The translations under genes and the position numbers were made by a program. Below, one piece after another: positions 22,057-31,595 of a DNA stretch of 64,000 bases. The notes beneath the pieces were generated by a model. The model worked only from the letters and a program-made list of their open reading frames with translations, ran no database searches and was not told where the DNA came from. The stretch comes from an uncultured Collinsella sp. (lineage in GTDB: Bacteria > Actinomycetota > Coriobacteriia > Coriobacteriales > Coriobacteriaceae), in assembly GCA_958443265.1 (NCBI GenBank), contig CAUCKA010000002.1, positions 62,001-126,000 on the forward strand, written 5' to 3'. Numbering within the stretch: the stretch's first letter is position 1; each line of letters opens with the position of its first letter.

Positions 22057-24720
22057 CTCCTGCACTTTGAGGGCCTCGGCTAAGCTGACGCGCTTGATGG
22101 AACGCATGTGCAGCAGCGCCACGACCAGGTAGGTCGCAAAGCCAATGCCGACGCATGCGGCCATGGACCAAGCGGGCACGTAGATCTCGATATTGCCGTT
22201 GTAGGCGAGCAGCATAGAGCGGAAGATGGCCGTGAGCGAGCCAATAATGACCGGCAGGCTTAGCACGAGCGACACCACCACGCACAGTGTGATCGAGCGG
22301 ATGTACAGATGCGAGATCTCGCTATCGCGATAGCCAAAGACTTTCATGTAGCTGATCGAACGGGCGCTATGGTCGATCACAGCCTTGGTCAGCAGGTACA
22401 TAAACAGCAGGAAGATAAACACCGCGAGCCCGACCATCATGCCGATCATTTTGCTCATCATGCCGATGAACTGGTCGCCCACGGCACGCATGTCGTCGGG
22501 CGTGGTGTCGCCGGCAAAGTAGCGCGCATCGAGGTCGAGCTTCTCGTCGCTCACATAGCCGTTAAAGTAGGCGGCGTCGTTGTCGAACAGCTCGTTAAAG
22601 TCGTCGATACTCATATAGATATTCATGTCCGACTTGGAGCCCCAGGCACAGTCCTTGCCCGCGTACTCAAGGGAATAATGCTCGCCCTCGTACTTGTCGC
22701 CGAGCGTAACCTTCTGACCCTCGCTCCAGCCAAACTTATCGAGCAGACCGCCGCCAAAGACGACGCGCCCATCGCCGACGTTGAGGTCTTTCCAATAGCG
22801 CGAATCGGGCGAGATGCCGTAGACGGAAATCGTCTCCTGCCCATTACCATCGCCGCGGTCGTATTGCAGCTGGTAAACGGCGTATTTCTCGGCCTGTGCG
22901 ATTGTGCCCGCGCCGTTGTCGGTTGTATTGACCGGGTGGATATCGTCGTTGTCGGTGTCGATCTTAGAGGCCTTGTCGATCAGGTCGATAGCCTCGTCGC
23001 GGTTGCAGCCGAGGGCATCGGCAAGGTCATCGAGGCGCGCATAGAGCGCATCCTTCTTGTCCCGAACGCTTGTGAGCGCGTCCTGCGCTGCGGTCAGGCT
23101 CTCGGCAGACGGAGATGCGGTCGCGGCATCGGCTGCCGCCTGCGCCGCATCGGCCGCATCGTCAAGCTCGTCATCGGCATCCTGGGCGGCGGAAAGCAGC
23201 ACGCCGTCAACCGACTGCAAGCGCTCGAGCGCCGACCACTGCTCGCGCACCTCGGCGGTGCCCTCGAGCTCCAGCGGAGCCTTGAGCGTGTACTGGTGCT
23301 CGGCGACCAGGCTTGTCTCGAGGTTGTCGGCGTAGTGCGTCATCGTGGGCAGAATCGCCAGACCAAAGAGCAGCAGCAGCGACGCAAACGCAATACCTAC
23401 GAAGAGCGTGGCGAAGTTGCCCAAGTTGCGCAGGAAGATGCGCAGGCGGAAGCGCGAGACAAAGCCCATGCGCTCCGGCAGCTGCAGACCGCGCTTGGTA
23501 CCCGACTTGCCACTCGCCTCGTGACGAAGGAACTGCAGCGGCGTCTTGCCCATCTTGCGGAGCAGGCCCACGAGCGTGATGAGGATGAGCGCGGCGGCGG
23601 GAACCACGGCGCACTTCACAAAGATCTCCCAGCTCCAGTACACCTGGAAGGGCGGCAGACTGTACGAGCCGTAGTAGAGACTGCGCATGGGCTCGGTAAA
23701 GAACACAACGCCGAGCGCAGTGCCCAAAAGCGCCGCGACCACGCCCACGATGGCGGGAAGTGACAGGTAGTGCAGCACGATCTCGCGTCGACGATAGCCG
23801 CTGGCGAGCATCGTGCCGATGATCGCGCTCTCCTCCTCGATGGTGGCGTCGGTAAGGACCACAAAGACGAACGCCATGATCACGATGATGATGTCGAGCA
23901 GTGTCGTCCACATCGCGGAATCGCCGTCCACGTCATCGCGCGCATAGCCAATGCCCTGGTTGGAATCGGCATCGATCAGATCGTCGACGCGCGCATCGGC
24001 ATCCACCAGCGCCTCGACCATATCCTGCTCGGCATCGGTACGGTCCGCGGTGGAGAGGTCGCGGTCGTTAAAGGTAAAGGAGTACGTATAGGCGGGTGCG
24101 CCGCCAGCATCCTCGAGCGCGGCAAAACCGGCGTCGGCGACCTCGGCCACGCCATAGGTAATGGTGTTCACCGTAAAGTCCGAATTGTTGAGGAACAACG
24201 CCTGGCTATCGGGCTGCGTCATGATGCCGCAGATGGTGTAGGTGCGCCCCTCGAGCTCGACCTTATCACCCACGGCGAGGTCGTTGTTGGCAGCAAAGAC
24301 GCGGTCGATGGCCACCTCGTCGTCCGCCTTGGGCTGTTCGCCTTCGCAGTAGGACGCAATGTCGACCTTGGTGCGATGCGCATAGGTGCGCATCGTGCGT
24401 TTGGTGCCATCGTCGCCGGCGGTCTTTTTAATGATGGCGTCGATGGAGAAATTCTTGTAGAGCGTGACGCCGCCGACGTCGTCGGCCGCGTCCTCGGCGG
24501 TCTTGAGCTGATCGTCGGTAGCCTCGAAGGAGGTGGTCACACGGCCGTCCTCAATCGTGTACTCGTCGCGCATGCCGTCAATGAGGTGGCCGATGGAGTG
24601 GGCCGCGAGCAAAAAGCCCGAGGTAAGGGCGATGCTTCCACACATAAGCAAAAAGATGCCCAGGTACTTGCCGATATTGCGGCGCAGCTCGCGCGGGAGA
24701 CGTTTTGCGAGAGGCGTCAT
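22054..24720 (-). CDS. ABC transporter permease, FtsX/MacB type, long form
   Basis: 888 residues. One N-terminal membrane helix (YLGIFLLMCGSIALTSGFLL), an extracytoplasmic domain, three helices of a first FtsX domain (about residues 270-400), a second extracytoplasmic domain with an Ala-rich coiled-coil-like stretch (about 540-600), and a final FtsX domain (about 770-888). These duplicated FtsX permeases pair with a LolD/MacB-type ATPase and act by mechanotransmission, often exporting lipids or peptides or resisting antimicrobial peptides. The ATG at 24720 has AGGTGA four bases before it; the TTG at 24735 would overlap the ATPase gene. The partner ATPase ends 8 bases upstream. Confidence 0.9.
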   Translation of the reverse strand: MTPLAKRLPRELRRNIGKYLGIFLLMCGSIALTSGFLLAAHSIGHLIDGMRDEYTIEDGRVTTSFEATDDQLKTAEDAADDVGGVTLYKNFSIDAIIKKTAGDDGTKRTMRTYAHRTKVDIASYCEGEQPKADDEVAIDRVFAANNDLAVGDKVELEGRTYTICGIMTQPDSQALFLNNSDFTVNTITYGVAEVADAGFAALEDAGGAPAYTYSFTFNDRDLSTADRTDAEQDMVEALVDADARVDDLIDADSNQGIGYARDDVDGDSAMWTTLLDIIIVIMAFVFVVLTDATIEEESAIIGTMLASGYRRREIVLHYLSLPAIVGVVAALLGTALGVVFFTEPMRSLYYGSYSLPPFQVYWSWEIFVKCAVVPAAALILITLVGLLRKMGKTPLQFLRHEASGKSGTKRGLQLPERMGFVSRFRLRIFLRNLGNFATLFVGIAFASLLLLFGLAILPTMTHYADNLETSLVAEHQYTLKAPLELEGTAEVREQWSALERLQSVDGVLLSAAQDADDELDDAADAAQAAADAATASPSAESLTAAQDALTSVRDKKDALYARLDDLADALGCNRDEAIDLIDKASKIDTDNDDIHPVNTTDNGAGTIAQAEKYAVYQLQYDRGDGNGQETISVYGISPDSRYWKDLNVGDGRVVFGGGLLDKFGWSEGQKVTLGDKYEGEHYSLEYAGKDCAWGSKSDMNIYMSIDDFNELFDNDAAYFNGYVSDEKLDLDARYFAGDTTPDDMRAVGDQFIGMMSKMIGMMVGLAVFIFLLFMYLLTKAVIDHSARSISYMKVFGYRDSEISHLYIRSITLCVVVSLVLSLPVIIGSLTAIFRSMLLAYNGNIEIYVPAWSMAACVGIGFATYLVVALLHMRSIKRVSLAEALKVQE

Positions 24721-24728
24721 GGCGTCAC

Positions 24729-25442
24729 CTACCAATCGAGCTCGGCGGCCGGGACGGGCTCGGCGTTGAGCTCGTCCTCGACAATGCGGCCGTCGCGCAG
24801 GCGCAGCACGCGGTTGGCCATGCGCGCGATGGCGGCGTTGTGGGTGACGATGATGATGGTGCAGCCGTAGGTGCGATTGACATCCTCCATGAGCTGCAGG
24901 ATTTCTTTGGATGTCTTGTAGTCGAGCGCGCCCGTTGGCTCATCGCAGAGCAAGAGGCCCGGGTTTTTGACGAGCGCACGGCCGATGGCGCAGCGCTGCT
25001 GCTGGCCGCCCGAGACCTGGCGCGGGAACTTGTTGCGGTGCTCGTACAGGCCCAGCGAGCGCAGCAGGTCGTCGACGTCGAGCGGGTTTTTGGACAGGTG
25101 CGCCGTGACCTCGATGTTTTCCTTGATGGTAAGGTCGGGCACCAGGTTGTAGAACTGGAAGACAAAGCCCAGCTCGCGGCGGCGGTACTCGCCCAGATCG
25201 GCCGGCTTGAGCACCGTGAGGTCGCAGCCGTCTACCATGATAGAGCCGCCGTCGGCATCCTCCAGGCCGCCGATCAGGTTGAGAAAGGTCGACTTGCCCG
25301 AGCCCGAGGGCCCCAGCATGACGCAGATCTCGCCGCGGTTGATGGACGTGTCGATGCCATCGAGTACCGTCAGGCGCGCATCACCGTCGCCATAGTGTTT
25401 CTTGAGCCCTTTGACCTGGACATAGGCCTGCTTTGTCGCCAT
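24729..25442 (-). CDS. ABC transporter ATP-binding protein, MacB/LolD type
   Basis: 237 residues with Walker A GPSGSGKST, Q-loop FVFQFYNLVPDLT, signature VSGGQQQR, Walker B LLLCDEPTG and the switch His in IIVTHN. It drives the FtsX-type permease encoded directly downstream; together they form a two-gene exporter. ATG at 25442 follows GGGGAATAGT. No substrate-binding or regulatory gene is adjacent, and repeat elements of the same family bracket the pair on both sides (21.9 and 25.6 kb). Confidence 0.95.
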   Translation of the reverse strand: MATKQAYVQVKGLKKHYGDGDARLTVLDGIDTSINRGEICVMLGPSGSGKSTFLNLIGGLEDADGGSIMVDGCDLTVLKPADLGEYRRRELGFVFQFYNLVPDLTIKENIEVTAHLSKNPLDVDDLLRSLGLYEHRNKFPRQVSGGQQQRCAIGRALVKNPGLLLCDEPTGALDYKTSKEILQLMEDVNRTYGCTIIIVTHNAAIARMANRVLRLRDGRIVEDELNAEPVPAAELDW

Positions 25443-25548
25443 ACTATTCCCCGTTGTTAGCCTGCTGATACTTTTCTAGGCTAATAGTAAACCCAGGCGA
25501 ACTATTTTTAAGCGACAGGCGCGATTTTTTCCAAACTAGTCGTTGGGT

Positions 25549-25730
25549 ACTCATTGGGGACAGACTTAAATGAGTGAAATCGCTCATTTAAGTCTGTCCC
25601 CAATGAGTGGTCCCAAAGGCCGGCATATTGGGACAGTCCTTGCCAACCCGACCGGCGGACCGGCGAATCGGCAAAGACTGTCCCCAGCGACCGGTCGTTT
25701 AAGAACGTCCCCAATGACTAGGCGGTTAGG
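25549..25730. repeat. 'TTGGGGACAGACTT' repeat element, copy 2
   Basis: A 26-base arm (25549-25574, ACTCATTGGGGACAGACTTA...) is exactly complementary to 25583-25608 with an 8-base loop. It is followed by GGGACAGTCCTTGCC paired with GGCAAAGACTGTCCC and by AAGAACGTCCCCAATGACTA, the same order as at 21898-22056. The element ends at the stop codon of the ABC-2 permease gene. Confidence 0.85.
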
Positions 25731-26931
25731 CGCGGGATTTGTTGTGGGCGAGGGCTAGGCCTACGGCGGCGATGGCGACGGCGAAGAGCACGGTGACGCC
25801 CAGGTCGCAGGCGATGTCGCCCAGCACGGTGGACGTCAGGTCCGCGGCGAGCGCCTTGCTGATCGCGTCGTTCACCCAATATGTCGGCACAAAGTGTGCC
25901 ACGGTCTGCACGGCCGAGCCCATCAGCGACAGCGGCATCCAGGCGCCGCCCAAAAACGTCATGAGCATGCCGAGCAAGTTGCCCACGCCGTTGAGCAGCT
26001 CCTCGCGCGCGCCCAAGCTCGACAGGGTAAAGCCAACGGCCAGCGGCGTGCACGCCAGGGCAAACGTCGCTGCCAGCGCCAGGCACACGCGACCCACACC
26101 GACCTCGGCGACCGCGCCGGCAAAGCCCACGACACCCACCATGCTCGACACGAACCAGATGCAGACGGTGAGCACCGCGGCAGCCGCGAACACAGCAAGC
26201 GAACGCTGGCGCTCGGAGACCGGGCCGGCCTCCATGCGGCGCACGCGCTCGGACTCGCTCATGCCCGAGAACACCAATCCCACCGACACGATGACCGACG
26301 AGATGATCGCGTACGCGCCAAAGTTGAAGTACGACTCGAGTGGGGCGACGTCAGTCGATTCGACCTTGACCTGCTCGATCTGGACCTCGGCGCGCTTGAC
26401 GGCAGCGTGCTCGGCGGCCTTGGCGACCTCGCCGTCGGAAGCAGCTGGCTCAAGTGCCGCCGCGGCGCCCGCAAGCGAGATCCACCGCGAGGCCTCGGCA
26501 GACGAGAGCGCCGCCGCCATGGTACCGGAGCCGTACGTCACATCGAGCTTGGGCAGGTCTTCCCCCGCACGGGCGGCTGCAACAAGATCGTCCTCAAACC
26601 CCTCCGGGATAAAGAACACGCAATCGGCGCTGCCCTTGGCGCTATTGCTCTTGGAGAGCGCATCCGCAAGGTCGTACGTGTCGTCACCAACGCCCGTGAC
26701 CAGGTCAAAGCGTGAGCCTAGGTGCTTGGTAAGCGCCCGCGAAAGGTCGCTATTGTCGCGGTCGACCACGATCACGTTGGTGTCGTAGGGCTCGTACTCG
26801 GTAAGCTGCGACGAGTTCCAGCTCACCGAGGCCGCGATGAATACGCCCATGAGCGAGATGAACACCGTATAGATGAGCAGGTAGAACGGGTGCGCCAGCG
26901 CCATGCGAAGCGCGGTCTTAAAGGTGCTCAT
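25726..26931 (-). CDS. ABC-2 type transporter permease (second subunit)
   Basis: 401 residues: one N-terminal helix (FYLLIYTVFISLMGVFIAAS), a large extracytoplasmic segment of about 180 residues, then five or six helices in the C-terminal half (SSVIVSVGLVFSG to VLFAVAIAAVGLAL). This is the ABC-2 export permease layout. The start at ATG 26931 follows AAGGAG; it overlaps the upstream permease gene by 14 bases. It should form a heterodimer with that permease, powered by the ATPase at 28115-29053. Divergent sensor kinase and regulator genes suggest drug or peptide export under stress control. Confidence 0.88.
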   Translation of the reverse strand: MSTFKTALRMALAHPFYLLIYTVFISLMGVFIAASVSWNSSQLTEYEPYDTNVIVVDRDNSDLSRALTKHLGSRFDLVTGVGDDTYDLADALSKSNSAKGSADCVFFIPEGFEDDLVAAARAGEDLPKLDVTYGSGTMAAALSSAEASRWISLAGAAAALEPAASDGEVAKAAEHAAVKRAEVQIEQVKVESTDVAPLESYFNFGAYAIISSVIVSVGLVFSGMSESERVRRMEAGPVSERQRSLAVFAAAAVLTVCIWFVSSMVGVVGFAGAVAEVGVGRVCLALAATFALACTPLAVGFTLSSLGAREELLNGVGNLLGMLMTFLGGAWMPLSLMGSAVQTVAHFVPTYWVNDAISKALAADLTSTVLGDIACDLGVTVLFAVAIAAVGLALAHNKSRA

Positions 26932-28105
26932 AGCGGCTCCTTCCAAAGATCAGCGTAGCGGCGACGACAAACACCAGGGTCATCAGGACGAGCGCACCGG
27001 CGCGGACGGCAAAGGGCCCCAGGTCCTCAAAGAAATACAGGCGATTGAACATGTCGCAGATGAGCTTGACGGGGTTGAGCCAGCACTCGGCCGGAAAGGC
27101 GCGGGCGACGTCGTCGGCAAGCGCCATCGCCGGCTCGCCGTAGAGGCCGGCGAACAGGGCGCACGTGGTGGCAAAGCCCGTGAGGATGCCCGACTTGGAC
27201 GCCTTGCCACCCTTAACGGGAAGCGTGCCCACAAAGAGCCCCAGGCCCGTGGCGGCAAGCGCGGATGCAGCACCGCCCAGCAGGCACAGCCCCTCGCGCC
27301 CGCCAAAGTCGACGCCAACGACTAGGCGCACGTAGCCAATCGCGACCGCCATCGAGGCAAAGGAAACCAGCCACGAGCCGACAAAGATGCCGGCTAGCGA
27401 CGCCGTCTTGGAAAGGCCACCCACGCAGCGACGCGCGCCAAGGCCCGACAGATTGGGCTGCAGATCGACGACGCTCAAGGCGGCAAACTCGGCAGACATC
27501 ATCGCGACCAGGCCAAAAAGCGCGTAATAGTAGATGACCGTGCCATCGGGCGTGGTGCGTGTCAGGCTTACACGGCGGGTGCCGCCCTCGAGCGACAGGG
27601 CGCGCGCAACCGTCTCCGGATCGGCGAGCGCCGCCGGGTTGTCCTGGGCAATCTGGGACATGAGCTCGGCATTTTGCGTATACGAACTTGCCACCGTCTC
27701 AAGGATGCTGCGGTCGGTGAGCACCGTCGACGCACGCGAGCTGTCATAGCTCGAAAGCAGCGTGAGCTTGGGCGTGCCCGCGGCATCGACCGTGTAGATG
27801 CCCGCGACTTCGCCGGCCTTGAGCGCACGGTTCGCGGCGGTCACATCCTCGCGCTCGTGAATCTCAAGCAGCTGGTCGTCACCTTCCTTGGCAAGCGAAG
27901 CCGCCACGTTCTTAAAGGTCGAAGCGTCCCAGGCCCCATCCGCCACGACGGCAACCGGCACCGGATCGACCTTTCCGTCAGAGCTGAGGTTCACAAACAT
28001 AAACATGAACATCGTTGAAAGCGCAATGGGAAAGATCGCGCCCCAAACCCATGTACTCGGTCGACGCAATAGCGTCTTGAGCGTGGTGATGATAGTGTTG
28101 AACAT
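26918..28105 (-). CDS. ABC-2 type transporter permease (first subunit)
   Basis: 395 residues with the same layout as its neighbour: an N-terminal helix (WVWGAIFPIALSTMFMFMFV), an extracytoplasmic region of about 150 residues and a C-terminal bundle of helices. The ATG at 28105 has AGGGGG about five bases upstream, overlapping the end of the ATPase gene; the GTG two codons earlier is too close to that site. Part of a three-gene export operon, ATPase - permease - permease. Confidence 0.88.
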   Translation of the reverse strand: MFNTIITTLKTLLRRPSTWVWGAIFPIALSTMFMFMFVNLSSDGKVDPVPVAVVADGAWDASTFKNVAASLAKEGDDQLLEIHEREDVTAANRALKAGEVAGIYTVDAAGTPKLTLLSSYDSSRASTVLTDRSILETVASSYTQNAELMSQIAQDNPAALADPETVARALSLEGGTRRVSLTRTTPDGTVIYYYALFGLVAMMSAEFAALSVVDLQPNLSGLGARRCVGGLSKTASLAGIFVGSWLVSFASMAVAIGYVRLVVGVDFGGREGLCLLGGAASALAATGLGLFVGTLPVKGGKASKSGILTGFATTCALFAGLYGEPAMALADDVARAFPAECWLNPVKLICDMFNRLYFFEDLGPFAVRAGALVLMTLVFVVAATLIFGRSRYEHL

Positions 28106-28114
28106 GGCCACCCC

Positions 28115-29053
28115 CTAGTCGCGCAGCTCGCGGCCGGTGATCTCGAGGAACACGTCGTTGAGGGTCGGCGGCTCGCTCCACACGCGGCCGAGCGCCACGT
28201 CGGCAGCGCGCAGCGTGTCGAGGATGTCGACCAGATTGTGCGGGCTCGCCTCACAGGTGCAGACGAGCTCGCCGCCGGACAGTTCAACCGAAAGCACGTG
28301 CTCGAGGGCGCGCAGCCGCTCGACCGTGACGGGCTCGACGGCGCCGACCTCGACGGTCACGCGCTCGCCCATTTGAATCATGCGCTTGAGCTCGTCGTTG
28401 GTGCCCTGCGCCAGCACGCGGCCGCCGTCCATGATCATGATGCGGCTGCAGATTTGCTCGATTTCCTCCATGTAATGGCTGGTATACACCACCGTGGCAC
28501 CCTCGTCGCGCAGGCGGCAAATGCCCTCCAGGATGGCGTTGCGGCTCTGGGGGTCGACCGCCACCGTGGGCTCGTCGAAGAAGATGAGCTCGGGCTTGTG
28601 TGCGATGCCGCAGGCGATGTTGAGGCGGCGCGCCAGGCCGCCCGAGAGCTTACCGGGGCGGAACTTGGCAAAGTCGCCCAGACCGACAAAGTCGATCGCC
28701 TCGTCCACGAGCGCACGGCGGCGCTTGCGGTCGTTGACGTAAAGACTGCAGAAATAGTCGATGTTCTCGCGTACCGTGAGCTCGTCAAACACCGCCACCT
28801 GCTGCGGCACTACGCCGATGCGGCGCTTGAGGTCGTAACGCGTGGGCGTCATGGGCTCGCCGAACAGCTCGATGGTGCCTTTGTCGTAGGAAAGCAGCTG
28901 CAAAATGCAGTTGATGGACGTGGTCTTGCCCGAGCCGTTGGGGCCGAGCAGGCCAAAGATCTCGCCGGGGGCGATGTTCAGGTTAAAGTGGTCGAGCGCG
29001 ATAAGATCGTCATAGCGCTTGACGAGGTTTTCGACATGGACGATATCTGTCAT
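28115..29053 (-). CDS. ABC-2 transporter ATP-binding protein (drug/peptide exporter type)
   Basis: 312 residues: Walker A GPNGSGKTT, signature LSGGLARR, Walker B LIFFDEPT and the D-loop, then a C-terminal extension of about 90 residues typical of DrrA/CcmA-type exporters. The start MTDIVHVENLV at 29053 was chosen over a longer frame; AAGGGG lies upstream. It begins the three-gene export operon and is divergent from a histidine kinase/response regulator pair, a common arrangement in which the kinase senses the exported or harmful compound. Confidence 0.93.
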   Translation of the reverse strand: MTDIVHVENLVKRYDDLIALDHFNLNIAPGEIFGLLGPNGSGKTTSINCILQLLSYDKGTIELFGEPMTPTRYDLKRRIGVVPQQVAVFDELTVRENIDYFCSLYVNDRKRRRALVDEAIDFVGLGDFAKFRPGKLSGGLARRLNIACGIAHKPELIFFDEPTVAVDPQSRNAILEGICRLRDEGATVVYTSHYMEEIEQICSRIMIMDGGRVLAQGTNDELKRMIQMGERVTVEVGAVEPVTVERLRALEHVLSVELSGGELVCTCEASPHNLVDILDTLRAADVALGRVWSEPPTLNDVFLEITGRELRD

Positions 29054-29252
29054 GAGGCGCCCCTTCTGTTGGTCGTGGCCCGGTACGATTTCATCATCGC
29101 AGGAGCGGGCGGCGCGCACCAGTGAGCTTTGTCACGAGTGCGGGGGGGGCGGAAGCGAAACCCCCGCTCGCGCGAGCGATCGACGCCGATTTGCCGCGCG
29201 GGAGGAATGTCATGGTTGCGCAGGCGGCCCCTCCACCACGCGCGGCTTCGCG

Positions 29253-29265
29253 TACAATACCCGTA
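29253..29265 (+). promoter_or_regulatory. -10 box implying a leaderless histidine kinase mRNA
   Basis: TACAAT (29253-29258) is followed by six bases and then the ATG at 29265. Transcription usually starts 6-7 bases after the -10, that is, at the A of the start codon. No ribosome site precedes the ATG. Leaderless mRNAs are frequent in Actinobacteria. Confidence 0.5.
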
Positions 29266-30362
29266 TGAACAGGCTTTTCGACAAATCGATCGTACTGGCG
29301 TGCTGTATTGCGGCCGCCACGGGTCTTGCTGTGGACGCTCGCCTGGTCGCGGCGTTTTGCCTTGGCGTTATTGCCACCTCGCTGGCCGAGCTCGCGCAGG
29401 GGAAAAGCGCCCGGCGTGCGAGCGAGACCGCGAGCTGCGCTTACATCATCGCGGCTGTCTTCGTGCCGCCGTTTGTGCCGTTTGCGCCTCTCGCCCTCTA
29501 TGACATCGCGCGGCGGGTGCGCCGTGAGCACGCCTGGGCCGCGCTGGGCATTGGCGCCACCTTTGTCTTTGCGCTCGTCGCGGACCTTCGCACCAACGCG
29601 CTTACCGCCCGAACGCTCCTGCTGACCGCCATCCTTTCGGTTGCCGCCACCTTGTTATCGCTACGTACCGCCCAGTTGGAACGCGAGCAGAAGCGCATGC
29701 GCCGCACCCGCGACGAGCTGCAGGAACGCGCTCTGGCGCTGGAGGCACGCAACCGCGACCTTGCCGACCGCCAGGACTACGAAGTCGAGCTCGCGACACT
29801 CGCCGAACGCGCCCGCATCGCGCGCGAGATCCACGATAACGTCGGGCACCAGCTCACGCGTGCCTCGCTGCAGACCGAGGCCCTGCGCGTCGTGCACGCC
29901 GACGAGCCCGGCGTCGCCGCCGATTTCGCCGACGTTAAACGCACGGTTGACGAGGCGCTCCAGCTTGTGCGCACCAGCGTCCACGCGCTCAACGACAACG
30001 CCGTCGATCTTTCCGTGCAGCTCGAACGCATTGTTGAAGGCGCACGCTCGGACGGCGGCCCGCAGATTGAGCTTGAGGTTTTGGCCGAGCATGCGCCCGC
30101 AAACGTCGCCAACTGCTTTGCGGCGGTCCTGCGCGAGGCGCTCTCCAACACCATGCGCCATGCTTGCGCCCAAACCGTCGCCGTACGGTGCATGGAGCAT
30201 CCGTCGTTTTACCAGCTCATCGTCACCGATGATGGCACGGGCGGGGTCCAAGCAAGCGGCCGCGGCACCGCGGAGGGCATGGGGCTCGGCTCCATGCGCG
30301 AGCGTGTCGAGGCGCTTGGCGGCACTTTCACCGCCGGCCCGCGCGCCGGCGCCGGCGGCTAG
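29265..30362 (+). CDS. Sensor histidine kinase, HisKA_3 (NarL-type) family
   Basis: 365 residues. Four to five membrane helices (about 8-135) without a large outside loop, a coiled-coil linker (about 137-170), the dimerisation/phosphoacceptor helix ERARIAREIHDNVGHQ with the phosphorylated His190, and an HATPase domain with LREALSNTMRHA (N box) and DDGTGG ... GMGLGSMRERVEALGG (G boxes). The short sensor resembles intramembrane-sensing kinases that watch envelope stress or a transporter. It is 44 bases upstream of its response regulator and divergent from the ABC-2 export operon. The start MNRLFDKS is preceded by a TACAAT box but no ribosome site. Confidence 0.93.
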   Translation: MNRLFDKSIVLACCIAAATGLAVDARLVAAFCLGVIATSLAELAQGKSARRASETASCAYIIAAVFVPPFVPFAPLALYDIARRVRREHAWAALGIGATFVFALVADLRTNALTARTLLLTAILSVAATLLSLRTAQLEREQKRMRRTRDELQERALALEARNRDLADRQDYEVELATLAERARIAREIHDNVGHQLTRASLQTEALRVVHADEPGVAADFADVKRTVDEALQLVRTSVHALNDNAVDLSVQLERIVEGARSDGGPQIELEVLAEHAPANVANCFAAVLREALSNTMRHACAQTVAVRCMEHPSFYQLIVTDDGTGGVQASGRGTAEGMGLGSMRERVEALGGTFTAGPRAGAGG

Positions 30363-30406
30363 CGTGTGTTTGCCACCGTTCCCAAACCGCAAGGAGATGA
30401 GGGCCG

Positions 30407-31036
30407 ATGAGGCTCATTGTTGTCGACGACGACCGCTTGGTGGTCGATTCGCTCAAGATTATCCTGGGCGCACAGCCGCAGATCGAGGTGGTGGGCACCG
30501 GCGCCAATGGCGACGACGCGGTCGCGCTCTACGCCGAGCACTCGCCCGACATCGCGCTGCTCGACATTCAGATGCCGGGACGCGACGGCCTATCGGCGGC
30601 ACGCAAAATCCTTGAGCGCGACCCTGCGGCGCGCGTGGTGTTTCTGACGACATTCTCGGATGACGAGTACATTGTGTCGGCGCTCAAGCTAGGCGCCCGC
30701 GGCTACCTGATTAAAACCGATGTCGCCGCCATTCCTCCAGCGTTGGCGCAGGTCATGGACGGCAAACGCGTGCTCGAGGGCAAGGCGATCGAAGACATCG
30801 ATTTTGACGGAACAGACGTCGAGGCAGGCAAGCCTCGCCGGCCCGCCGCCTTTGCCAGCCTGACCGACCGTGAGTTCGAAGTCGCCGAGCTCATCGCCCG
30901 TGGCCTCGATAACAAGGAGATTGCCGCCGCCGCTTACATGGGCGAAGGCACCGTGCGCAACCACATCAGCTCGATCCTAGCCAAAATGGGCCTGCGCAAC
31001 CGCACGCAGATCGCCATCGCCTACCTGCGGGGGTAA
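30407..31036 (+). CDS. Response regulator, NarL/LuxR family
   Basis: 209 residues: receiver domain with the acidic pocket VVDDD, phosphoacceptor Asp53 in LLDIQMPG, the Thr and Lys switch residues (FLTTFSDD, YLIKTD), and a C-terminal LuxR-type helix-turn-helix (LTDREFEVAELIARGLDNKE, about 150-205). AAGGAG is present upstream of the ATG. It is the cognate regulator of the kinase encoded just before and most likely controls the divergent ABC-2 exporter. Confidence 0.95.
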   Translation: MRLIVVDDDRLVVDSLKIILGAQPQIEVVGTGANGDDAVALYAEHSPDIALLDIQMPGRDGLSAARKILERDPAARVVFLTTFSDDEYIVSALKLGARGYLIKTDVAAIPPALAQVMDGKRVLEGKAIEDIDFDGTDVEAGKPRRPAAFASLTDREFEVAELIARGLDNKEIAAAAYMGEGTVRNHISSILAKMGLRNRTQIAIAYLRG

Positions 31037-31096
31037 TTTCCCAACGGTCAACCACTCCCGCATAGCAAAATGGCTGCTACCTATTTAATGCCATTT

Positions 31097-31250
31097 CAAA
31101 ACTATGCCGGTTTACTACGATGAATCGCCCACCTTCGACCACGGCAAATTGCGCGCTTCCAAAACCGCAGGTAGAACGCTTGCGATATTTAGAAAAATGC
31201 AGTCATGGTCGGGAATGTCGAGTTCATCGTAGTAAACCGGCATAGTTTTG
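31097..31250. repeat. Structured repeat element A (28-bp perfect inverted repeat)
   Basis: The arm at 31097-31124 (starting CAAAACTATGCCGGTTTAC) is exactly complementary to 31223-31250. Inside, CGACCA pairs with TGGTCG, and CCGCAGGTAGAACG matches a motif also present in elements B and C. The gap 31037-31823 has no convincing gene; it is filled by three such elements. Confidence 0.8.
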
Positions 31251-31358
31251 TTCGGGCGGCCCTGCACGAGCGCCTCCGCAAGCCTCGCGAGACCAAAATG
31301 ATCCGTTTTCCTCCGTCCCCAAGGGATCAGCCGGAACCGCTCGCCACGAAACCTGCCT

Positions 31359-31486
31359 ATCTACTACGTTTGACTCGATACCCCCGACCATAACCGCGTT
31401 TCATGAAAAACCGCAGCCGTTCTACCTGCAGTTCTCATTTCGCATTACTTGCTGTGGTCGAGGGCTGCCGCCTAAACATAGTAGAT
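31359..31486. repeat. Structured repeat element B (degenerate copy)
   Basis: ATCTACTACGTTT (31359-31371) pairs with AAACATAGTAGAT (31474-31486) except for one G-U pair. It keeps the inner CGACCA/TGGTCG pairing and the CCGCAGCCGTTCTACCTGCAG core of elements A and C, but lacks the outer CAAAACTATGCCGG arms. Confidence 0.6.
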
Positions 31487-31595
31487 CGGCCCATTTCGTG
31501 GCAGACGGGTCACGCGGCAGCCCTCGCAAGGCAAAAATGATCCGTTTCCCTCTGTCCACGGGAGATCAAAGGCTGTTACTGATATGGTGCCATTT

